Below are positions 14,354 to 22,757 of a stretch of 64,000 bases of DNA, piece by piece. The number at the start of each line of letters is the position of its first letter. The first letter of the stretch is position 1. The DNA is from Clostridia bacterium (GTDB lineage: Bacteria; Bacillota; Clostridia; Christensenellales; Aristaeellaceae). The notes below the pieces were generated by a model, which worked only from the letters and a program-made list of their open reading frames with translations, was not told where the DNA came from and made no database searches. The stretch covers positions 42,735 through 106,734 of the forward strand of contig JAFRLY010000063.1 of NCBI GenBank assembly GCA_017431005.1. Reading direction: 5' to 3'. The position numbers and the translations under genes were made by a program.

Positions 14354-17236
14354 TCATGCGCGGATCAGGTTTTCCAGGGTTTCAAACAGCGCTTCCGGCT
14401 CCACCGGCTTGCTCAGATGGGCGTTCAGCCCGGCCTGCATGCTGCGCTGCACGTCCTCGTCAAAGGCGTTGGCCGTCAGGGCGATGATCGGAACGGTCTT
14501 CGCGTCCGCCCGGTTCATGGTGCGGATCGTCCGCGTCGCCTCCAGTCCGTCCATCACCGGCATCCGCATATCCATCAGAATCGCGTCGTAGTATCCGGGC
14601 TCGTGCTCCGCGAACAGCTTCACGGCGACCTGCCCGTTTTCGGCGTGCTCCGCCTCCATTTCCCGCATGGAGAGCACCATCATGATGATCTCCGCGTTGA
14701 TGGGCATATCCTCCGCCAGCAGCACGCGCCGGCCTTTCAGGTCCGCCGTTTCCCGGATCAGCCGGGTGTTCTTGCGCCGGAAGGCCGCCCGGAATTCGTC
14801 CATCACGCTGCCGGCGAACAGGGGCTTCGCCACAAAGGTGTCCACGCCCGCCCCCCGGGCTTCGTCGGCGATATCCTCCCAGCTGTAGGAGGTCAGGATG
14901 ATAATCGGCGTCTCATCGCCGACAGCGGCGCGGATGCAGCGCGTGGTTTCCACGCCGTCCATTCCCGGCATTTTCCAGTCCACCAGAATCAGGTCGTAGG
15001 GTTCCCGTCTGGCATGCCGGAGCTTCACCATTTCCAGCCCCTCCTCTCCGGACGGGGCGCTTTCGCAGGCGACGCCCACCTGGCCCAGAATGATCTGAGC
15101 GTGCTCGCAGGCGATGGGATCGTCGTCGATCACCAGCACGCACATCTCGTGCGGCTGCGGCATGCCGGCCTCCGCCGGCTCCGCGCTGTGGTTCGCGTTG
15201 CTCAGGGTCACCGTCACCGTGAAGGTGGTGCCCTTCCCCTTCTCGCTCTCCACCTCGATGTGGCCGTTCATGAGCTCCACGATGTTTTTCGTGATCGGCA
15301 TGCCCAGCCCGGTGCTTCCGTACCGGGTCGTCGCGGAGGAATCCTCCTGCGAGAACGCGTCAAACAGCTTCGGCAGGTATTCGGGGCTCATGCCGATCCC
15401 GGTGTCGCGGACCGTGAAGCGCAGCGTTGATTTGTCCTTCAGCCGGGCGGTCTCCTCCACCCGGAAGAAGACGGATCCGCCCTCCGGCGTGAATTTGACC
15501 GCGTTGCCCAGAATGTTGATCATCACCTGGCGCAGCTTCATGTCATCGCCGATGTAATAATCCGCCACGTTGCCGTCCGTCCGGCAGTCATAGGTGATCC
15601 CCTTGTCCCGGCACTGCCCGCTGATCATCGTGTTGACCTGCTCCAGCGCCTTGGCGAAGGAGAATTCCTCGTTTTTGATGACCATCCGGCCGCTCTCGAT
15701 CCGGCTCATGTCCAGGATGTCGTTGATAATGCCCAGCAGATGGTGCGCGGAGGTTCCGATCTTTTCCAGGTATTCCCGGGTGCTGTCCGAGATGGCCGGG
15801 TCCGCCATGGCGATGTTGTTCAGCCCGATGATCGCGTTCATCGGTGTCCGGATCTCATGGCTCATGTTGGAAAGGAAGGCTGTTTTGGCTTTGTTGGCGT
15901 CCTCCGCGGCCGCCAGGGCTTCCGCCAGCTCCCTGCCTCTTTCCAGGGATTCCCGCATCTCCGCGTCAATGTTCGTGAAGCCCAGCCCCACGGCATGCAC
16001 CTTGCTGTCGTCCCGCTGTCCGGGATGCCGCACGCCTGCCATCCGCAGCATTTCAAAGTGCTCGTGCCCGTGTCTGCTGCACAGGTACCGGTAGGCCGTG
16101 ATCGGCTCTGTCGTCAGGGTTTCCCGCACATGGTCCGGATGGATGAATTTCAGGAAGCCCTCCTTGTATTTCTGATCCACGTACCGGTTGCAGTATTCGG
16201 TGAAGCGGGCCAGGTACGGAAAATGGATGCCCTCCGGCGTCTGGTCCGGATCGTTTTCGTCGGCGCGGTAGCACACGGCGTCGTCCGCGTCCAGGTCGAT
16301 GTGGTATACGCTCCGGTAGTCCGACGCCATGGCGGTGATCATGCTGTTCAGTTCCTTCTGGCGCCTTTCCTGTTCCTGCAGCCGCTCCTGCATCGCCCGG
16401 CCCTGGCGGACCTCGTCGTCCACGTCCTTGAAGCCCATGGTCACGCCCATATGCCCGCCGGGCATGCGCATCTTTCCGAAATCAATCCGGTAATGCCGCG
16501 GGCCCGTCGGCAGCAGGCGCACGAAGTTGACGGAAAACTGGTTCCGCTTCTCAAACTGCTTCAGGATATAGGGAAGGCCGATCTGCTCCTGCATTCTTTC
16601 CCGGTCTTCCTCCGCCACCATCGTGTTCACGTATTCGGTTTTGGTATCGGTGTATTTCGCGTGGCTCAGCGCGTTCCGGATTGCCTCCGTATGCACGGCG
16701 TCCATGTCCGTATGGTACAGCGAGCAGCTTTCCGTCACCACGTCGTTGATCAGCCAGACCGTGTTGTAGGCATTGGTCAGCGTGGCGATGACAGCCTCCT
16801 GCACCGCCGCGTCGATCTCCATCTTGGTTTTCTTTTCTGTAATGTCTGAAATGAACACGGTATAGACGCCGCCGTAGGCTTCCGTCTGCGCGAAATGGCC
16901 GTAATCGTCCACCCAGCGCACGGCGCCGTCCTTCCGGGTAATCCGGTATTCGGCGTAGTCCATCTGCTCCCCGCTGTCCGAAATCTGCTGCGAGATGGAC
17001 GCGCTGACGGCGTCATAGTCCTCCCGGTTCACCATTCCCCGGAAGGTGTATCCCGTCAGCTCCCTGAACTCCGCCTCATCCGCGCAGCCGAATATCTGAA
17101 AAACGGCCCTGTTGGCATACAGCAGCTCCTCCGGCTCTTCGGCTTTGTAGATGAAAAAGCCGCCGGGCATATGCCTGCCGATTTCCTCGATCACGGAAAA
17201 TGTGGCATCATTCAGCTCAAATCGGTTTTCATGCAT
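14354..17236 (-). CDS. Hybrid sensor histidine kinase with PAS domains and two receiver domains
   Basis: A 960-residue cytoplasmic multidomain protein. PAS 1 spans about residues 15-135 (GGFFIYKAEEPEELLYANRA to YTVFISDITEKK). Two further PAS-like regions lie at about 145-280 and 310-425. HisKA follows with the phospho-accepting histidine in FLSNMSHEIRTPMNAI, and HATPase_c has DTGIGMSPEYLPKLFDAF and GSTGLGMPITK. Two REC domains follow: LVIDDDPIA...LILVDWKMPG and LLAEDMPIN...AILMDMRMPV. No membrane segment or HPt domain is present, so phosphate is probably passed to an HPt protein encoded elsewhere. The signal is unknown. It is convergent with the VTC operon. Confidence 0.9.
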   Translation of the reverse strand: MHENRFELNDATFSVIEEIGRHMPGGFFIYKAEEPEELLYANRAVFQIFGCADEAEFRELTGYTFRGMVNREDYDAVSASISQQISDSGEQMDYAEYRITRKDGAVRWVDDYGHFAQTEAYGGVYTVFISDITEKKTKMEIDAAVQEAVIATLTNAYNTVWLINDVVTESCSLYHTDMDAVHTEAIRNALSHAKYTDTKTEYVNTMVAEEDRERMQEQIGLPYILKQFEKRNQFSVNFVRLLPTGPRHYRIDFGKMRMPGGHMGVTMGFKDVDDEVRQGRAMQERLQEQERRQKELNSMITAMASDYRSVYHIDLDADDAVCYRADENDPDQTPEGIHFPYLARFTEYCNRYVDQKYKEGFLKFIHPDHVRETLTTEPITAYRYLCSRHGHEHFEMLRMAGVRHPGQRDDSKVHAVGLGFTNIDAEMRESLERGRELAEALAAAEDANKAKTAFLSNMSHEIRTPMNAIIGLNNIAMADPAISDSTREYLEKIGTSAHHLLGIINDILDMSRIESGRMVIKNEEFSFAKALEQVNTMISGQCRDKGITYDCRTDGNVADYYIGDDMKLRQVMINILGNAVKFTPEGGSVFFRVEETARLKDKSTLRFTVRDTGIGMSPEYLPKLFDAFSQEDSSATTRYGSTGLGMPITKNIVELMNGHIEVESEKGKGTTFTVTVTLSNANHSAEPAEAGMPQPHEMCVLVIDDDPIACEHAQIILGQVGVACESAPSGEEGLEMVKLRHARREPYDLILVDWKMPGMDGVETTRCIRAAVGDETPIIILTSYSWEDIADEARGAGVDTFVAKPLFAGSVMDEFRAAFRRKNTRLIRETADLKGRRVLLAEDMPINAEIIMMVLSMREMEAEHAENGQVAVKLFAEHEPGYYDAILMDMRMPVMDGLEATRTIRTMNRADAKTVPIIALTANAFDEDVQRSMQAGLNAHLSKPVEPEALFETLENLIRA

Positions 17237-17315
17237 TGTCGGTTATCCTCCCCTGGCGGAACGCCGGCCGCGTATCTCTGATCCATTTTATCATACGGAA
17301 GGACGGAAAACAACG

Positions 17316-17357
17316 AAAAACCGGCAGCACGGAAGGTCAGGCCTTCCCTGCTGCCGG
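17316..17357 (-). terminator. Terminator of the AEC/GH28 genes
   Basis: On the minus strand CCGGCAGCAGGGAAGG pairs with CCTTCCGTGCTGCCGG (one mismatch) and ends in TTTTT, immediately after the AEC transporter stop. Confidence 0.85.
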
Positions 17358-17361
17358 GTGC

Positions 17362-18285
17362 TTACTGCAGAAACCGGGTGCCCAGGAAAATCACCAGGGG
17401 CAGGGTTCCCGCGAAGAACAGCGTGGACATCAGCACGGAGCGGGCTGCGAATTCCGGCTCCATGTCGTTCTGGATTGCGTATATGGACGTCAGCGTGGCG
17501 CAGGGGCACGCCAGATAGACCAGCAGGCACACCTTTCCGGCCGCGTCGATGTCCAGCAGCCGGATCAGGAGCATCAGCGTCAGCGGAATCAGCAGGTTCC
17601 GGATCAGCGTCACCGCGTAGGCCCGCTTTTCCTTCAGCACGGCGGTCAGCCTGTTCTCGGACATCATCACGCCGATAATGATCAGCGACAGGGGCGAGAT
17701 CATGGCCCCGGTATTGCTGACCACCGTCTGCACCGGGGACGGGAAATGCCATCTCAGCGCGAGCATCACGATCAGGATCCCCGTCGCGATGTTCGGCAGC
17801 GTCAGCAGGTTCCGCCAGCTGAATTTTTTCCCGGTGAAGGCGCTTGCCTGCCAGGTGAAGAACAGCACGTTGAACGCGACCAGCGCCACCGCGTTGTAAA
17901 GCACGGCGATCTCCCCGAACAGCGCCCGGCACAGGGGCAGCCCCAGGAAGGTGCAGTTCGGATACGTCAGCAGGGACGCCGTGGTGATCTTCATCGGCCG
18001 CTTCGTCTTCATCAGTGTCTGGATGCCCAGGGCGGCGGCCGTCGTCACGATGTAGGTCAGCAGAATCAGCAGGGTGATCAGCGCGAAGCCTGTCAGCTCC
18101 TTCTGGCTCACCTCCTGGCTGGAGGCGGACAGAATCGTGAACGGCAGAATCAGGTCCGTGCAGATACGGGTCAGATATTTCCGCTGGTCAGGCCTGATCA
18201 GCCCGGCCTTGCCTGAAATGTAGCCGATCACGACGTACAGCAGGATCACCAGAATCTGGGTGAACACGATATCCATGGACGGCAT
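17362..18285 (-). CDS. AEC family transporter (auxin efflux carrier type)
   Basis: A 307-residue integral membrane protein with about ten hydrophobic segments in two half repeats: ILVILLYVVIGYISGKAGLI near the N-terminus and the MISPLSLIIIGVMMSEN motif characteristic of AEC proteins. The family exports organic anions such as malate, or auxin-like acids. The ATG at 18285 (eight bases after AAGGGAG) is preferred over the GTG at 18303, which would overlap the GH28 stop. The gene follows GH28 within 14 bases on the same strand, and a second AEC gene precedes GH28, so a link to uronic or other sugar-acid traffic is plausible. Confidence 0.82.
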   Translation of the reverse strand: MPSMDIVFTQILVILLYVVIGYISGKAGLIRPDQRKYLTRICTDLILPFTILSASSQEVSQKELTGFALITLLILLTYIVTTAAALGIQTLMKTKRPMKITTASLLTYPNCTFLGLPLCRALFGEIAVLYNAVALVAFNVLFFTWQASAFTGKKFSWRNLLTLPNIATGILIVMLALRWHFPSPVQTVVSNTGAMISPLSLIIIGVMMSENRLTAVLKEKRAYAVTLIRNLLIPLTLMLLIRLLDIDAAGKVCLLVYLACPCATLTSIYAIQNDMEPEFAARSVLMSTLFFAGTLPLVIFLGTRFLQ

Positions 18286-18299
18286 GCGTTTCTCTCCCT

Positions 18300-19520
18300 T
18301 CACCGGATCCAGCCGGTGTTTCCTCTCTCCTTATAATCCACCCGCAGGTTCTCCAGCCGGAAATCGCTCAGCTCGTAGCCGGTCAGGTCCTCCGGGGCCT
18401 GGCAGTACGTATCGCAGGTGACCTCGCACCGGCGCATGGTGATATGCCGGGCAGCGGAGGGCGGCACGTCCGTCCGCTCTCCCGGATTGAAGAACTGCGT
18501 CCACCGGTGAACGTTCAGGAAGTTGTCCGCCTTTCCGGAAACGTCCTCAACCGTGATGTACTCGAACAGCTGCGGCGTGTCCGGCCGGAACTTCAGCCAC
18601 AGCAGGTTGAACCCGTCGTCCACCCGGATCCGGCGGAGGATCACGTTCCTGCAGTGAATCGCCTCGGAGCCCAGCGTCAGGCAGCCGTGGCTGTAGGCGT
18701 AATGGCAGTCCTCGATCAGGATGCGCTCGTTGCTCCCGTTCTCCGGCTGCCGGTCCGCCCAGGGACCCTTGCCGCCCTTCAGCGCGACCCCGTCGTCGTT
18801 GACGTGGATTTCGCAGCCCTTCACCAGCACGTCCTCGCAGGCGTCAATGTCGATGGCGTCCGTGCTCGGCGCCTTCACGGGCTCATAGGGGGAATAAAAG
18901 GAGCAGTTCAGATATTTCACGTACCGGCAGCGGTACACATGGCTGGTCCAGAACGCGGCGTTCTGCAGCCGCAGCCCGGAGATCGTCACGTTCCGGCTGC
19001 TCGAGATGAACACCAGCCGGGGCCGCTGCTCGTCCTTGTTGGTGCACTCCGGGTTCCAGCTTCTTCTCTGCCAGAACGCCTTCCAGGAGCGCAGGCCGTT
19101 CCCGTCGATCGTGCCGGGGCCGGAAAGGGTGAACCCGTCGCAGCGGTCCGCGTTGATCAGTGCGGGCAGGTACAGGCAGCTTTCCCCCTCGATCCGGGTT
19201 TCCGTGACCGGATAGTCCGCGGGATCGTCGCTGCCCAGCAGCACGGCGCCCTCGGCAATGTACAGGTGCACGCCCGGACGGAAGAACAGCGCGCCGCTCA
19301 TCCAGGTGCCTGCGGGAATCACCAGCACGCCTCCCCCGTTTTCATGCGTCCGGTCAATCAGCGCCTGGATCTCCGCCGTATGGATCCTTCCGTCCGGCCG
19401 GATCCCGGCCTCCGCCAGGGAGCATGCCGGGCCCATGGCGCTCAGCTCCGGCGCTTCGGTCTCTCCGAACCATTTCTCCATCGGGGTGCCGTCGGGAAAG
19501 CATTTTTCTGCCGCTCTCAT
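18300..19520 (-). CDS. Glycoside hydrolase family 28 protein (polygalacturonase-like)
   Basis: A 406-residue right-handed beta-helix protein. GH28 active-site features are visible: STDAIDIDACEDVLVKGCEI with VNDDGVALKGG (the paired aspartates), SHGCLTLGSEAIH (corresponding to the G-H-G motif) and the late RIRVDDGFNLLWLKF strand. It hydrolyses alpha-1,4-galacturonosyl or rhamnogalacturonan links by inversion. There is no signal peptide (start MRAAEKCFPDG), so it probably works on imported oligomers. It lies between two AEC transporters on one strand. The exact pectic substrate is not certain. Confidence 0.87.
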   Translation of the reverse strand: MRAAEKCFPDGTPMEKWFGETEAPELSAMGPACSLAEAGIRPDGRIHTAEIQALIDRTHENGGGVLVIPAGTWMSGALFFRPGVHLYIAEGAVLLGSDDPADYPVTETRIEGESCLYLPALINADRCDGFTLSGPGTIDGNGLRSWKAFWQRRSWNPECTNKDEQRPRLVFISSSRNVTISGLRLQNAAFWTSHVYRCRYVKYLNCSFYSPYEPVKAPSTDAIDIDACEDVLVKGCEIHVNDDGVALKGGKGPWADRQPENGSNERILIEDCHYAYSHGCLTLGSEAIHCRNVILRRIRVDDGFNLLWLKFRPDTPQLFEYITVEDVSGKADNFLNVHRWTQFFNPGERTDVPPSAARHITMRRCEVTCDTYCQAPEDLTGYELSDFRLENLRVDYKERGNTGWIR

Positions 19521-19541
19521 CTGTCAACCTCCGTCCTTCTC

Positions 19542-20459
19542 TTACCACAGCCGGGAAGCGATCCACACGATGCAGGGAATGGACAGCAGGGAAAGCGCTG
19601 TGGAAAGGATCACCGTTTCCACGGCGTAGCCGTAATCCTTGCCGTGCAGCTGCGCGTAAACCGCGACGTTGACGCCCACAGGGCAGCTGCAGGCCAGCAG
19701 CAGGGCCAGCTTCATGTCATGCATTTCCGCGGGCAGCAGGCACAGCAGGACCAGGCTCAGCGCCGGAATCAGCAGCAGCCGCGTGCCTGCCACGGCGTAC
19801 AGGGCTTTCCTGCGGATCAGGTCCCGGATATCGATCTGCGCCAGGTAAACGCCCACGGTGAACATGGCCAGGGGCGTGTTCAGCGACGCCACGGTCGTCA
19901 GGCAGCCGTCGATCAGCGCCGGCAGCTTCAGCTGGGTGAAGAAGAGAATCAGGCCGATGATGATCGCGATGACGAACGGCGCCTGAATCAGCTTCTTCGG
20001 CTCAAAGCCCTGCCGGACCGGCTGTCCGTTCATGATGGAAACGCCGTAGGTCCACTGGCCCACATTCAGGAAGGCGATAAAGCAGGCCACGTAAAAAACG
20101 GCGCCCTGCCCGATGGATGCGATCATCAGGGGAACGCCGAAAAAACCGGGGTTTGAGAAAGCGCCGGCAAAAGAGGCAATGGCATCCTTCCGGAAAATGA
20201 TCCGGGAAACCAGGATGGACAGCAGAAGCAGCACGGCTGCCGCCGCGCCGCTGTACAGCATGCCCAGCATGTGCTCCGTCGTTCTTTCCACCCGGAAGCC
20301 GTTGATAATGACAGCCGGAAGCGCGAGATAAATCAGGATGTTGCCCAGGCCCCTGCTGCCCTCCAGGGTAATCTTGCGGCCCCTGAACAGCAGGAAACCC
20401 AGCCCTGCCAGAACGAACATCTGCAGAATCTGCCGGACCAGAATCAGAATGACGTCCAT
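19542..20459 (-). CDS. AEC family transporter (second copy)
   Basis: A 305-residue membrane protein with about ten hydrophobic segments. It has the AEC pattern VILILVRQILQMFVLAGLGF, LGNILIYLALPAVIINGF and LNTPLAMFTVGVYLAQIDI before the C-terminal bundle. It is a paralogue of the gene at 17362 but clearly diverged. It starts 21 bases upstream of GH28 on the same strand, giving the order AEC-GH28-AEC, probably one transcript. Likely cargo is an organic acid; direction and substrate are unknown. Confidence 0.82.
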   Translation of the reverse strand: MDVILILVRQILQMFVLAGLGFLLFRGRKITLEGSRGLGNILIYLALPAVIINGFRVERTTEHMLGMLYSGAAAAVLLLLSILVSRIIFRKDAIASFAGAFSNPGFFGVPLMIASIGQGAVFYVACFIAFLNVGQWTYGVSIMNGQPVRQGFEPKKLIQAPFVIAIIIGLILFFTQLKLPALIDGCLTTVASLNTPLAMFTVGVYLAQIDIRDLIRRKALYAVAGTRLLLIPALSLVLLCLLPAEMHDMKLALLLACSCPVGVNVAVYAQLHGKDYGYAVETVILSTALSLLSIPCIVWIASRLW

Positions 20460-20568
20460 CGGTATCCCTCATTCATCCGTTTGTCCTGCCGCCCGGGCAG
20501 GCATGAATGATTGTCCATCTTTTGGCGGACGTTGTCAATCACTTCCGCGGCCGGGGATTCCTGTTCCG

Positions 20569-21843
20569 TCACCGGACCTCCCTGCGGATGTCCTCCAGGG
20601 AAAGATCGTTGGCCTCGGCCAGCGCGGCCAGGTCGTCATATTCTGCCTTCATCTTCCGCACGCCCAGGCCGTGCGCCTTCTTCACGCGCACGGAGCCGTA
20701 AACGGTTTCCACCGTTTCGATGCTCCGGTCCAGCACATAGCGGTCCATATCCTGCCGGCGGATGCCCAGCGTCGTGGTATGCTTCATCATCAGCGCGGCC
20801 ATCCAGTCCGCGTCCTCCGGCCTGCAGAGCACGCTCAGCAGGATCCCCGGGCGGGATTTCTTCATCCCGATCGCCTGGGTGTACACGTCCAGCGCGCCGG
20901 CCTTCAGCAGTGCCTGCATCGCGAAGCTGACGGCCTCGCCGGTCATGTCGTCAAGGTTGCATTCCAGCTTCACGATCCGGTCCCGGCTGCCCGCGCTCTC
21001 CCCGAGGAACGCGCGCACGCAGTTGGCCCGCTCGAAATCCTTCTTCCCCATTCCGTAGCCGATGGCCTCCACGGCCATCACCGGCCGGTCGCCGAAGGAG
21101 GATACGAAGTGCTTCAGCAGCGCGGCGCCGGTGGGTGTGCACAGCTCGCCCTGAACCTGCCCGCCGTAGGTCGGAATGCCGCTCAGGATCAGCGCCGTCG
21201 CCGGAGCGGGCACCGGCAGAATTCCGTGGGCGCAGCGCACGGAACCGCTGCCCACATGCACCGGGGACGCCGTGATGCTGTCCGCGTCGATCATCTCCAT
21301 CAGGATGCAGACGGCAACGACGTCAGCCACGGCATCCATTGTGCCCACCTCGTGGAAATGGATCTGCTCCACCGGATGCCCGTGCACCTTGCTCTCCGCC
21401 TCCGCGATCAGGGCGTAAACCGCCTTCGCGTCCGCCTTCACCCGGTCGGAAACCGCCAGGCCGTCGATCAGGCCGTTGATGTCCGCAACGGAGGTGTGAT
21501 GGTGGTGATGATGCTCATGGTCATGGTCATGATCGTGGTCATGATCGTGATGATGATCATGGTCGTGATCATGATGGTGCTCATGCTCGTGATCATGCTC
21601 ATGGTGATGGTCATGCCCGTGCTCATCCTCGGATTCCTCTTCCTCGCCGGCCACGGTGACCTTCATGTGGGTTCCGGTGATGCCGCACTTGACTGCGGGC
21701 TCCGCCTCCACGTGCACCCCGGGCAGGCCCAGACTGTTCATTTTGTCGATAAAGCCCTGCCTGTCCGGAATCAGCTCGGACAGCGCGGCCGTCAGCATGT
21801 CTCCCGCGGCGCCCATGCCGCATTCAAGATACAGCGTTTTCAT
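20569..21843 (-). CDS. larC: Nickel pincer cofactor biosynthesis protein LarC with long His-rich insert
   Basis: LarC inserts nickel into the pyridinium-dithiocarboxylate cofactor of lactate racemase and related enzymes. The 424-residue protein starts with MKTLYLECGMGAAGDMLTAA and contains HFHEVGTMDAVADVVAV, PAPATALIL and PTGAALLKHF, all typical. Residues about 75-116 are almost only His, Asp and Glu, a likely nickel-storage stretch. In Lactobacillus plantarum the two halves are joined by programmed frameshifting; here they form one open frame. No larA, larB or larE is visible nearby. The downstream 110 bases to the AEC gene hold nothing I recognise. Confidence 0.92.
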   Translation of the reverse strand: MKTLYLECGMGAAGDMLTAALSELIPDRQGFIDKMNSLGLPGVHVEAEPAVKCGITGTHMKVTVAGEEEESEDEHGHDHHHEHDHEHEHHHDHDHDHHHDHDHDHDHDHEHHHHHHTSVADINGLIDGLAVSDRVKADAKAVYALIAEAESKVHGHPVEQIHFHEVGTMDAVADVVAVCILMEMIDADSITASPVHVGSGSVRCAHGILPVPAPATALILSGIPTYGGQVQGELCTPTGAALLKHFVSSFGDRPVMAVEAIGYGMGKKDFERANCVRAFLGESAGSRDRIVKLECNLDDMTGEAVSFAMQALLKAGALDVYTQAIGMKKSRPGILLSVLCRPEDADWMAALMMKHTTTLGIRRQDMDRYVLDRSIETVETVYGSVRVKKAHGLGVRKMKAEYDDLAALAEANDLSLEDIRREVR

Positions 21844-21893
21844 CCGCTCCCCTCCTCCTGTCCTGTTCCTTCTGTCTTATTGTTTCTTCTGTC

Positions 21894-22445
21894 TTATTCC
21901 CTGTTCAGGCTGAGCCCGGCGCGCTCCAGCGCCATCACGAGCACGGGGATCAGCACGATGTGCAGGATGATTCCGGGAATCGCGTTGGTCACGGCTCCGC
22001 CGATAAACATTGCCCAGGTAAAGGCATTGCCCGCGATGCCGGCAAAGATCAGCCGGGCGATGCCCCAGACCACGCGGCCCGCGATCATGGATATGATCAG
22101 CGTCACATAGATCATGGCCGGCTTCTTCGGCAGCTTCCGGTGCAGCCAACCGGCCAGCGCGCCGTAGGTGGCCAGCTCAAAGGCCATGGCAACCGCGCCG
22201 GGGAACATCACCGGCATGCCGAAAAGCACGGAGCGCAGCAGCGGCGCGATGAAACCCACCGCGAGGCCCCACGGCCATCCGCACAGGAAGCCGCACAGCA
22301 GCACCGGAATATGCATCGGGCTCAGCGCCTGGCCGATCTGCGGAATCTGCCCTGTCAGGAAGGGCAGCACCAGGCACAGCGCCAGAAAGAGTCCGGAAAA
22401 GGTCAGTTTGCGCACCTGAAGCTTCTCTTTTTGATTCGTTGTCAT
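21894..22445 (-). CDS. ECF transporter S component
   Basis: The 183-residue membrane protein has about six helices. After a short N-terminus (MTTNQKEKLQVRKLTFSGLF) come LSPMHIPVLLCGFLCGWPWG and LRSVLFGMPVMFPGAVAMAF, the pattern of a family of S components seen in Firmicutes. These bind a vitamin or cofactor precursor and dock on a shared EcfAAT energising module, not present in this window. The ATG at 22445 follows AAAGGAGAACAAGACG; the frame extending to 22571 would overlap a leader terminator. It is 50 bases upstream of larC and possibly cotranscribed. The ligand is unknown; a leader RNA (22496-22620) may reveal it. Confidence 0.8.
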   Translation of the reverse strand: MTTNQKEKLQVRKLTFSGLFLALCLVLPFLTGQIPQIGQALSPMHIPVLLCGFLCGWPWGLAVGFIAPLLRSVLFGMPVMFPGAVAMAFELATYGALAGWLHRKLPKKPAMIYVTLIISMIAGRVVWGIARLIFAGIAGNAFTWAMFIGGAVTNAIPGIILHIVLIPVLVMALERAGLSLNRE

Positions 22446-22495
22446 CGTCTTGTTCTCCTTTATGCTTTTTGTTCTGTCGTTCGCCGCGGCAGCAT

Positions 22496-22620
22496 AAAAA
22501 AAGGCGCGGCATCCCTCTTCTGAGAGAAACCGGCGCCTTGTGGCTCCGTATCGCTTGTCGTGTTCCGGCAATTGTTTTTCCGGCTTGTGCCGGCCTGATC
22601 AGCTTGTGCTGACTGCCGGA
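22496..22620 (-). promoter_or_regulatory. Structured leader with terminator before the ECF transporter gene (candidate riboswitch)
   Basis: Reading the minus strand, TCCGGCA (22620-22614) pairs with TGCCGGA (22570-22564), enclosing two perfect hairpins with identical ACAA tetraloops: TCAGC-ACAA-GCTGA (22612-22599) and CCGGC-ACAA-GCCGG (22593-22580). After a short linker that includes another ACAA flanked by GCC/GGC, a terminator stem (22537-22503) ends in seven T (22502-22496). The ECF gene starts 51 bases later. Such an arrangement fits an attenuator or riboswitch. I do not recognise it as cobalamin, TPP, THF or preQ1 type. Confidence 0.55.
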
Positions 22621-22666
22621 AAGATACCATATCCGGCCCGGTCTGTCAACCGGGACTTTCCGCGTC

Positions 22667-22695
22667 TTGATTTCCCCCCGGCTTTCGGGTAGAAT
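22667..22695 (+). promoter_or_regulatory. Promoter of the Gfo/Idh oxidoreductase gene
   Basis: TTGATT (22667-22672), a 17-base spacer, then TAGAAT (22690-22695), about 60 bases upstream of the start. Confidence 0.6.
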
Positions 22696-22757
22696 GCAGG
22701 CATCGGGGAACGCGGTTAAAAAGGATAAATATATATAGGATACAGGGAGGAACCGTT

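Noticed and set aside
20338-22110. Long plus-strand frame with a Met/Val repeat
   Set aside because: It is the reverse complement of larC; the repeat mirrors the His/Asp codons.
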